NCBI RefSeq assembly: GCF_020216025.1
Contig: NZ_JAIWNC010000028.1
Span: 1 to 64,000, forward strand
Origin: Jidongwangia harbinensis
Lineage (GTDB): Bacteria > Actinomycetota > Actinomycetes > Mycobacteriales > Micromonosporaceae
Reading direction: 5' to 3'
Length of the DNA stretch: 64,000 nt
Shown here: positions 8,504 to 15,566 of the stretch, one piece after another
Numbering within the stretch: position 1 is the stretch's first letter
Layout: the number at the start of each line of letters is the position of its first letter
Translations under genes and position numbers: made by a program
The notes under the pieces: generated by a model
The model's input: only the letters and a program-made list of their open reading frames with translations
What the model was told of the DNA's origin: nothing
Databases searched by the model: none

Positions 8504-9432
8504 GTTGTAATGGCGCAGATGCCCAGCCAGCACCCCGTACAACTGGCGCTCGCTCCAGATCAGCGTCCAGTCCACACACTCGAACCCAACCGTGCGCACC
8601 CAGCGCTCCGCGTACGCATTCGCGCGAGGCGCCCGCGGCGCAATCTTCACCACGTCAATGCCCACCGCAACCAATACCGCGTCGAACGCGGCGCTGAACT
8701 TCGCATCCCGATCCCCGATCAGGTACCGCAACCGGCGTGCCTGTTCATCCAGTTCCATCAGTAGGTTCCGGGCCCGCTGCACCACCCACGCCCCTGTCGG
8801 GTGGGCGGTGATCCCCAGCAGATGCACCCCGCGTCGTTGAACGTCGACAACGAACAGTACCTACAGCCGAGTCAGGCCAACCGTTTCCACGGTGAAAAAG
8901 TCCGTCGCCAGCAGACCGCCGGCCTGAATGTGCAGGAACTGGCTCCAGCTCGGGCCATTACGCCGCGGTGCCGGCCCGAGACCATGCCGGCGCAGGATCC
9001 GCCGTACCGAGGTCGCCGAGACCCGCACGCCGAGGTCACGGCACTCCCCCACGATCCGCAGATACCCCCAGCGAGGGTTCTCCTGCGCCAGTCGCACCAC
9101 TAGCGCGACAATCTCCTCGTCCACACCGCGCCGGTCACGACCGGAGGCGGATAGGTCCACCGGCGGGCGATCAACTCCCGACGCCATCGCAGCAGCGTCG
9201 CGGGTGTGACCAGGAAGACCGCCCAACGCTCCCGCGGCAACAGCTTCGCCAGCACAGCCAACAACATTCGGTCCGCCGGTGTATACCGCGGACGCGTCAC
9301 CTGCCGGGCCAGCACCGCAAACTGATGCCGAAACACCGCGATCTCCACCGCATCCGCGTCCGGTGTCGGACCACAGCCCAACACCCCCAGAACCCGCCGA
9401 ACGATCAACAACGCGACCGTATGAACCACCAC
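8504..9432 (-). pseudogene. Integrase-core (rve) transposase, broken
   Basis: The minus strand from GTG at 9432 encodes VALLIVRRVLGVLG and an HTH-like N terminus. A frameshift at about 9143-9150 follows RRWTYP. It continues as ASGRDRRGVDEEIVALVVRL, then RWGYLRIVGE and the start of a retroviral-type integrase core (ATDFFTVETVGLTRL). A TAG replaces a Tyr codon at 8861-8863. Reading through gives HLLGITAHPTGAWVVQRARN, DRDAKF and PRANAYAERWVR up to LRHYNT, where the IS5-like element interrupts it. It carries three separate lesions, so it is an old copy. Confidence 0.85.
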
Positions 9433-9577
9433 ACCACCAAGCCTGCCCGACCCGGGTCTCCCCAGGCCAGAGTCCTCACCCTGAAGTGGCACCCAACAGG
9501 CGCCCCTTCCGCCACTCGAATCGTCGGTGCGACGGTGTCGAACGGAAGCGCACGGTCGGTGACTCGTCGGGAGCCTC

Positions 9578-10225
9578 CTACGGCAGCGCGCTAAGAGCGG
9601 TGCGGAAATCTGAGAAGGAAGCGTTAGTGCCTTCGGGCTTGTCGAGGACTTGCAACTCGCGAACCTTGGCGAAGATCCCGGGAGCATCTGACTCTCTATA
9701 GTCGCGATACCTGTTGTTGCGGACAGCGCGTCGGAACTCCTCCTTCGCGTTCCTGATAAGTCCGGTGTTACGACCCATGTACCTCTGAGACAGTTTCCAA
9801 TGTGACCGGTAGGCCGACACTGCAGTTGGCCACAGAAAAAGCCACGCTTCCATTTCCCATGCGGGCGTAACCGCAGTTACATCAAAACCTTCTGCGCGGA
9901 ATGCCGTTTCAATCTCCTTGGCATCACCTACGTGAGCTGGAGTTACCGCGTCGCAATCCCGATGCACGAGCACGCACACCACGGAGGAAGTCGCCATCTC
10001 AGCGCGTATGACATCGCACATTCCGGACACGTGACTTCGGACGCTCTCCGGATTGGCGCCTTTGCTGAAGACTGGAGGTCGGCGAAGCGGCTTAACAGCG
10101 CCTGCGAACGTCGGAACAGCCGCCAATACGACCTCACGGATCGATCTGGTGTCGTTTTCATCTTCGCCGAATATTAAGATTGAGGATGCCCGGTCCCAAG
10201 GACCTGCGCGTCGGCGAGAACTCAT
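9578..10225 (-). CDS. TOPRIM/DUF4276-like nuclease partner of the AAA ATPase
   Basis: 215 residues from ATG at 10223-10225, which overlaps the ATPase stop as ATGA. Acidic motifs fall in the order expected for a TOPRIM-like nuclease: SSILIFGEDEN (Glu21), VCVLVHRDCD (Asp90, Asp92) and EMEAWLF (Glu124, Glu126). DUF4276 and RloB-type proteins next to AAA ATPases show the same layout. It probably cleaves nucleic acid when the ATPase is triggered. An in-frame start at 10258 exists but the ATGA junction favours the shorter protein. Confidence 0.75.
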   Translation of the reverse strand: MSSRRRAGPWDRASSILIFGEDENDTRSIREVVLAAVPTFAGAVKPLRRPPVFSKGANPESVRSHVSGMCDVIRAEMATSSVVCVLVHRDCDAVTPAHVGDAKEIETAFRAEGFDVTAVTPAWEMEAWLFLWPTAVSAYRSHWKLSQRYMGRNTGLIRNAKEEFRRAVRNNRYRDYRESDAPGIFAKVRELQVLDKPEGTNASFSDFRTALSALP

Positions 10226-11412
10226 AATGGCGTTCCGCCGAGCGATCCAGAGAACCACAGTTCACCCAATCCCAATCGCCCCTCAGTAGCCGCCTCCTTG
10301 AGCCGGATTTCCTCAGGGTCGGCCGCAGGAAGGATTGTTGACCCATCCTCCGATCGCTCACAAACTAGCAATTCTTCGGGCTTAAGCCGGTTCACGAGTG
10401 CAGGTGAGTGCGTCACGATGAGCAGTTGGGTACGCGTTGACGCCTCGCGCAGCCTTTCAACAAGCCTGTCCAACACGTAGGGATGCAATCCGTGATCGAT
10501 TTCCTCAATGCAGGTCAATTGCGGCGGGTGCGGGTCGTACAACAGGGCCAAGAGCGCAAGTACCCGTATCGTGCCATACGATGTATCTGCCAAGTAGGTA
10601 TTCGAACGCAGGCCTCGCTCAACCAGCTTCACCGCCATGGATGGCGCGGGCCCATCGATTCCCTCAAGCTCAATAGATTCCAGGCCCGGAACCATTGCAC
10701 GAGCATCGTCAAGGAAGTCGCCATATACGTCGTCGTCCTTCATCAGTTGCATGATGACAGACGCGAGATTGCCCGCATCGGGAGAAAGCGACCGTTTCGA
10801 GATGCGCGACGGCTGTTTGGCTGATTCGACATCAGGGTTGAACACCCGAAAGTTACTGAAGAGTTGAGCCACACGATCAATCTCCTCGCCCCCCTCACTC
10901 TTGGGGAGTTGGCGGAGAGCGGCGAGTGCCAGAGTGTTGGTGCTCAGATGTAAGCTCTGTTCCGGATCCTCGGACCCACTTGTGACCCGGATGAATTCAG
11001 CCTTCCCACCACTAACCGTGATACGGCGACCTCTACCAGCTGTACGCTTAAACGTGAATTGCTCTTGGCGTACCAGTACGCGACGCTCGCGTGACGCTCG
11101 CCGCGTCCAAAATGACAGGCGGTACTCATCAGGAGTCTTCTCGTGACTATAGCGCGTAACGTTGGCCTTGACCTCGATCGCCACCGCGCCCGTAGTATCG
11201 CCTCTGAAGCGCACACGATCGTAACCGCCGCGGCGTTCAAGCGCCGACTGTAGATCGTGGCGCGCGGAGTCGCCGAGGAAGGCAATAAGGTCAAGGAAGT
11301 TGCTCTTGCCCGCTTGGTTGGGCCCCACGAGGACATTCAAGGGTTGGAGTTCTACGGATACCCGTTTGAGACTCCGAAAGTTCTGAGCGCTTACGGACAG
11401 CAAGGGACGCAC
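10222..11412 (-). CDS. RecF/OLD-like AAA ATPase (AAA_21 type)
   Basis: 396 residues from GTG at 11410-11412. The N terminus is LLSVSAQNFRSLKRVSVEL with Walker A GPNQAGKS (30-37). A helical insertion in the middle is followed by TSYGTIRVLALLALL (signature-like), LTCIEEIDHGLHPYVL (Walker B, D-loop) and LLIVTHSPALVNRL (H-loop). These are SMC/ABC-type ATPases that act on DNA. With the TOPRIM-like partner translated from its overlapping ATGA, the pair resembles AbiL/RloAB, PtuAB or Gajia-like defence modules. Which of these is closest cannot be settled by eye. Confidence 0.85.
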   Translation of the reverse strand: MRPLLSVSAQNFRSLKRVSVELQPLNVLVGPNQAGKSNFLDLIAFLGDSARHDLQSALERRGGYDRVRFRGDTTGAVAIEVKANVTRYSHEKTPDEYRLSFWTRRASRERRVLVRQEQFTFKRTAGRGRRITVSGGKAEFIRVTSGSEDPEQSLHLSTNTLALAALRQLPKSEGGEEIDRVAQLFSNFRVFNPDVESAKQPSRISKRSLSPDAGNLASVIMQLMKDDDVYGDFLDDARAMVPGLESIELEGIDGPAPSMAVKLVERGLRSNTYLADTSYGTIRVLALLALLYDPHPPQLTCIEEIDHGLHPYVLDRLVERLREASTRTQLLIVTHSPALVNRLKPEELLVCERSEDGSTILPAADPEEIRLKEAATEGRLGLGELWFSGSLGGTPL

Positions 11413-11681
11413 GTGACGAGCCTACATGCATGAGCAGACGTAGCGCTCTAAGCAGCGAGGACCTGACTGCCTGCTGCACGCTGAACGAACGTCGCCGCGG
11501 CAGGTTAGAGCCCGGCGCCCGCCCTGACCGACAGGCACGACCGGCCGGCCGCAGCGCGGACACGCACTGACGTAGATTAAGGCAACGAGTCGTGCCGACG
11601 ATTGCGGTTAGTTAAGAGTCGGCACGGCAAACCCGCACGCGACAGGGCCGGATTCCTCCCGCACGGTCGACACCAGCCCAG
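11413..11681. other. Intergenic region, nothing recognised
   Basis: About 270 bases upstream of the AAA operon. No domain-bearing frame, repeat or RNA gene was seen. The operon promoter should lie near 11415-11480, but no clear -35/-10 pair stands out. Confidence 0.4.
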
Positions 11682-11790
11682 CCGGGCCAGCACGCTCACC
11701 CCAGGCTGCAGCACCCGCTCCCGGCGTAACCGCGCCCGGGCATGCTCGAACAGCGCCACTGCGCCCTCGGCGTGACGAGCGTGCAACAGA
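11682..11790 (-). pseudogene. Tn3-type transposase fragment (DUF4158 region)
   Basis: The minus strand reads LHARHAEGAVALFEHARAR and then LRRERVLQPGVSVLARL. The (L)RRERVLLPGVS-LARL block is characteristic of the N-terminal DUF4158 domain of large Tn3-family TnpA proteins. Only about 35 residues survive, and sequence on both sides is unrelated. Confidence 0.5.
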
Positions 11791-11805
11791 GGCGCCCGCC
11801 GCCGA

Positions 11806-12475
11806 TCAGCCGGTCGGCGTCGTGGTCGTCGGCGGCAGCTCGAGCACTTCGCCGGGATAGATCAGCCCGGGCCGTCCGGACCTGATCCGGTCTCGGTTGT
11901 CGGTGATCAGACGATGCCAGTATCGGGCGATGTCGGCGTCGTTCCACGCGGTTGCCGGGGCGCGTGGACCCTGCGCGTGGGCGATGCTCCACAGGTTGTC
12001 GCCCGGCTTCCGGATCGATCCCCCTGGTCTGCGCGACCAGAACGGTGCCGTCGGCCCGCACGGCGAGCCCGTGGCGCCGGGGATCGTGGCGAGCGTGCCG
12101 TCCGGGGCGATCCGGCGTACGGTCCCGGCGTCCCGATCCGCCGCCAGCAGGTTGCCCGCGGCGTCGAAGACGAGGTCGCACGGCGCCCGCAGGGCGGCGG
12201 CGACCGCCGGGCCGCCATCGCCGTCCGAGCCGTTACCGGCCACCGTGGTGATGATGCCGCCGGCGTCGATGCGGCGGATACGATGGTTACCGGCGTCGGA
12301 CACGTTGCCCGCCGGGTCGACGGCCGGTCCGCCACGGTCGTGCAGACCCGACGGCAGATTCAGTTCCGTGCCGGTGGCCGGGCCGCCGTCACCGGAGTAG
12401 CCGCGGGTGCCGGCGCCGGCCAGAATCACTTCGTTGCCGGTGCTCAGGTCGACGGTCAGGCAAGTGGACGCGAAC
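11806..12475 (-). pseudogene. NHL-repeat/LysM protein remnant
   Basis: The minus strand carries NHL beta-propeller repeats: AGAGTRGYSGDGGPATGTEL, then NVSDAGNHRIRRIDAGGIIT and VAGNGSDGDGG. After a frame jump near 12050 (RHGLAVRADGTVLVAQTRG in another frame) it ends in a LysM-like segment, KPGDNLWSIAH and IYPGEVLELPP. The longest open frame starts inside unrelated sequence. At least one frameshift and loss of the true N terminus make it a pseudogene. Intact relatives are cell-wall or regulatory proteins. Confidence 0.6.
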
Positions 12476-13217
12476 CCGGGTGCTGGTCGACTCAACGCGG
12501 CGGGAATGTGCCCGCCTGTACAAGCGCTGCACCTACAACGCCACTCGTGCGCTGGCCAGGATGATGGAACTGGAGAGGGGGGCCGCTTCACGCCGGGCTA
12601 GTTGCGGCATCCGTGAGCGCCGTGCACGCGATTATCGAGCCTCCGGACGGGAGCCGACTCGCTAGTTCAACCGCCTCTACCAGGGAGCTTGCAGGGTTCC
12701 TTCAATTCCGAGAGCACTGCCCCACTCCCGCTTTGACCAGCCACCAAGGTCACCAAGGCAAAGGTCCGCGGGTCAAGCGGTCCAGGAGCGCCATGCGGAC
12801 CCCCGGATGAGGCCTTCGCTGCCTTAACGAAGCAGAAGTCTTGGACTTGAGCTGCGGAATCGCACAACCGAGGCAGTTCAGGCGACCTTGGCCTCCTCCT
12901 TTGACCCCCAGTACTCAGATCGGTCAGCGGCATGCTCATGCGTGTCTTCCCTGGTCGTCGTCCAGCATACCTGGGCGAGTTCAAGGGCCTACGTCTATGA
13001 CGTGTTGGCCACACCGGCAACGACGTCGGTGGACGCCCCCCCAATTCGGCCGGCGCGGGCAGTGGACCAGAGGAGACGGTGAGATTGTGGGAGTTGGAAC
13101 GAACAGCTTCAGCAATCCCGTGCCGAGCAGCCCCGATACCCGGGTGTGTTTGGGTCGGAGCGGTCGTGTGGCTTAGGTTAGGTCGCGAGTATCAGCTCAA
13201 CGAGTGAACTTTCGCTA
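12476..13217. other. Intergenic region, no supported gene
   Basis: About 740 bases between the NHL/LysM remnant and the IS630-type element. Short frames exist (plus 12480-12665, minus 12667-13044), but none has a recognisable domain or a good RBS. A piece of degraded coding sequence is possible. Confidence 0.4.
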
Positions 13218-14455
13218 GTGCCGTGACCAAGAACGTTTGAGGTGTTGGGTCACGCTGCTCGTGCGGCTGGTTGGCCCCAGCGTCGTTGTCGTTCGCTGCG
13301 GATGCGAGCGCGTTCGCGGCGTTGCGCGGCCAGGACGTCGGGGTGGCGGGCGTTGGCGTTACGCCAGCGCAGGTATCGGTGAAGGTGGCGGGTCAACGCG
13401 ACGTGGTTCGGGTGGTTCGAGCCGACGATCACGAAGGTACGCAGTGGCCCGAACTGGGCCTCGATCGGGTTGGCCCACGAGGCGTAGGTCGGGGTGAAGC
13501 ACAGCTCGACCTTGTTCCGGGCCGCCCACGTGCGGATCTTGGTGCCTTTGTGTGCGGACAGGTTGTCCAGGATCACGTAGATCGGCGCCCCGTCCGGCCG
13601 GGCTTTGCGGATCGACTTGAGCGCTGCCAGGGTGTTCGCGGCGCTCTTGCGGCGATGCACGACACCCCAGAGTTGGTCGTCACCGACCGAGTAGCAGCCG
13701 TGGAACTGCCGGACGCCGTGCAGCTTGTGATAGTTCGCGGGCAGCCGTTTCGGATGCGCGGCCGGCGCCCACCCGGCGCCGGTCTGCGGACGGATCACCA
13801 GCGGGCCGAACTCGTCGAAGGCGAACACCCGCAGCGGGAAGCGGCTGCTCACGTACTCGATCCGGGCGAGCTTCACGTCGCGGTGCGCGTCGTTGGACTC
13901 CTTCCATGTCTTGGTCCGCTGGAAGGTGATCCGGTGGCGGTGCAGGATCTGCCGCAACCGTTCCCGCCCGATCTCAATCGGGCGGGTGGCCTGCGCACAC
14001 AGGTAGTCGGCGAGCTTTCGGACGCTCCACCGAGTGAACGGCCGCCCCAGACTCTCAGGGCGGGTGTTGGCCGTCGCGACGATGAACTGCTGATCGTCAA
14101 GACTGATCTGGCGGGGACGGCCACCCGCCCAGCGAGGGTCCAGGCTGGCCATCCCCAACTCGTTAAACCGGTGGATGACCTGCCGAACCGTGTCCTCGTC
14201 CGCCTGCACCAAACGAGCGATAGCCGGCACGGTGTTCCCTCCGGCCGAGGCGAGCACGACCATCGCCCGCCGTAATCGGATCGGTGAACCGGTGCCTCTG
14301 CGCGTGATCCTCAGCAGCTGCTGACCTTCCTGGTCACCGAGCCGCCGCACGCGTACGGGATCTGCCACCGTCACAGCCTGAACGGCTAAACACCGCCCGT
14401 CCTTCAGGCCGAACGGCGTGTCACCCAACACCGCGAACGTTCGTGGTCACGGCAC
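13218..14455 (-). mobile_element. Intact IS630-type element, 1238 bp
   Basis: The terminal inverted repeats are about 33 bp with three mismatches. The left end begins GTGCCGTGACCAAGAACGTT at 13218. The right end, read on the minus strand from 14455, begins GTGCCGTGACCACGAACGTT. TA flanks both sides (13216-13217 and 14456-14457), the IS630/Tc1 target duplication. One complete transposase gene fills the element, so it may be active. Confidence 0.85.
13250..14374 (-). CDS. IS630-family transposase
   Basis: 374 residues from GTG at 14374 (MTVADPVRVRRLGDQEG). An alternative GTG at 14431 lies inside the terminal repeat and is less likely, and GTG 14368 is also possible. The N-terminal HTH region includes RLRRAMVVLASAGGNTVPAI and DEDTVRQVIHRFNE. 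The DDE core shows VFAFDEFGPLV (first Asp), PIYVILDNLSAHK (second Asp) and TPTYASWANPIEAQFGPL (Glu). All three catalytic residues are present and the frame is unbroken. Confidence 0.9.
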   Translation of the reverse strand: MTVADPVRVRRLGDQEGQQLLRITRRGTGSPIRLRRAMVVLASAGGNTVPAIARLVQADEDTVRQVIHRFNELGMASLDPRWAGGRPRQISLDDQQFIVATANTRPESLGRPFTRWSVRKLADYLCAQATRPIEIGRERLRQILHRHRITFQRTKTWKESNDAHRDVKLARIEYVSSRFPLRVFAFDEFGPLVIRPQTGAGWAPAAHPKRLPANYHKLHGVRQFHGCYSVGDDQLWGVVHRRKSAANTLAALKSIRKARPDGAPIYVILDNLSAHKGTKIRTWAARNKVELCFTPTYASWANPIEAQFGPLRTFVIVGSNHPNHVALTRHLHRYLRWRNANARHPDVLAAQRRERARIRSERQRRWGQPAARAA

Positions 14456-14498
14456 TAGTTGACGTGTCGCATGATGCGATGCGATAGGCCCCTGACGG

Positions 14499-14786
14499 TC
14501 AGCTCACGTCCTGCGGGACGGGCCATGCCCACTGCTTGGAGCGGACGAACAGCACCCACGGTAGCTCGATCTTGTTCTCACCGCGGTCGGGCGCGCGCGA
14601 GCACTCGAACTTGTCGAGGCACTCGTAGATGTCCATGTAGGTGAAGTAGTAGTCCCGTGGTGTTTGATAGCACCTGACGATGAGCCTCCAGACGGGGTCG
14701 GTAAGTTCTCGGGGCCGCGTCTTCGGCGTCAGCTGCTCGATCATGGCACTGAGGTGCTCCGGCATGTACGGGTTCTCGGGAACCAT
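14499..14786 (-). CDS. Hypothetical 95-residue protein
   Basis: ATG at 14784-14786 follows a strong GGGGAGG RBS. The sequence is soluble, with aromatic and Cys residues in the centre (CYQTPRDYYFTYMDIYECLD), and contains no membrane segment. No family was recognised. It stands alone between the IS630-type element and the divergent response regulator, about 160 bases away. The RBS and codon pattern support a real gene. Confidence 0.65.
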   Translation of the reverse strand: MVPENPYMPEHLSAMIEQLTPKTRPRELTDPVWRLIVRCYQTPRDYYFTYMDIYECLDKFECSRAPDRGENKIELPWVLFVRSKQWAWPVPQDVS

Positions 14787-14948
14787 GGGCGCCTCCCCGG
14801 TGAGAGTCTCCACCTCGGAAGCTACGGACGGCCTCGATACGGGTCCATGACACGTTGTGACAGGATGATGACGTTCCGGCGGCATGCCACTGCCTATTTA
14901 GGCGCGCCGCTCTGTCCGTTCCGGTCCGCGGATGTCTAGCCTTCCCCG

Positions 14949-15566
14949 GTGCTGCATGTCGCCGTGCTCGACCCGCTCCCCTTGTTCGGCCAGGGAGCGG
15001 CGACGGTGCTGGCCGCGGCCGGCCACGAGGTGCAGGTTCCCGAGGACGTACGCTCCTGGGCGGAATCCCGCCGTCCCGCCGTCGTCCTGCTGACGTTGCT
15101 CGCCGGGCCCGACTGGGGGCTGCTGGTCCCGCTGCGCGACATGCCGGAGGTCGCGGTAATCGCCGTGCTGCAGGACCTGCACCCCGCGGCGATCCGGGCG
15201 GTGCGGATGGGCGCACGGTCGGTCCTGCTGCGTACGGCGGGTCCCGCGGCCCTGTTGCGAACAGTGGAGGCCACGGCGGACGGGCAGGCTGTGCTGCCCG
15301 CCGAACTGCTGTCCATGTTGGCCGACGCACCGCAGGCCGGACCGGCGACCTTGTCGGAGGAGCGGCTGTCGTGGCTGCGGCGGTTGGCAGCGGGGTCCAC
15401 CGTGGCGGACCTGGCGGACACGGCCGGCTACTCGGAGCGGGCGATGTACCGAATCCTCAAGCAGATCTACCGGGACATGGGCGTGAGCAACCGGATGCAG
15501 GCGGTGTTGCGAGCCCAGGAGCTCGGCTGGCTGCCGGGGGAAGGGAGTTCAGTCCGTGGGGCGTGA
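14949..15566 (+). CDS. NarL/FixJ-type response-regulator-like protein
   Basis: 205 residues from GTG 14949. The receiver-like N terminus (VAVLDPLPLFGQGAATVL, RPAVVLLTLLAGPDW) lacks the normal acidic pair and has no clear phospho-acceptor Asp at the usual position. The C-terminal LuxR-type HTH is TLSEERLSWLRRLAAGST and then VADLADTAGYSERAMYRILK, with MGVSNRMQAVLRAQELGW. It may be an atypical, phosphorylation-independent regulator. Its last 18 bases overlap the end of the convergent STAND gene. Confidence 0.8.
   Translation: MLHVAVLDPLPLFGQGAATVLAAAGHEVQVPEDVRSWAESRRPAVVLLTLLAGPDWGLLVPLRDMPEVAVIAVLQDLHPAAIRAVRMGARSVLLRTAGPAALLRTVEATADGQAVLPAELLSMLADAPQAGPATLSEERLSWLRRLAAGSTVADLADTAGYSERAMYRILKQIYRDMGVSNRMQAVLRAQELGWLPGEGSSVRGA

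Noticed and set aside
7713..8510. Programmed frameshift in the IS5-like transposase
   Set aside because: No slippery heptamer lies at 8270-8276, and two residues expected there are missing, which fits a small deletion better.
11806..12591. 261-codon minus frame as an intact NHL protein
   Set aside because: The first about 35 codons are unrelated sequence, and a repeat jumps to another frame in the middle, so it is treated as a pseudogene.
13271..14275. 334-codon plus-strand frame opposite the IS630 transposase
   Set aside because: It is antisense to an intact transposase with all catalytic motifs, has no RBS and has a composition typical of a GC-rich shadow.
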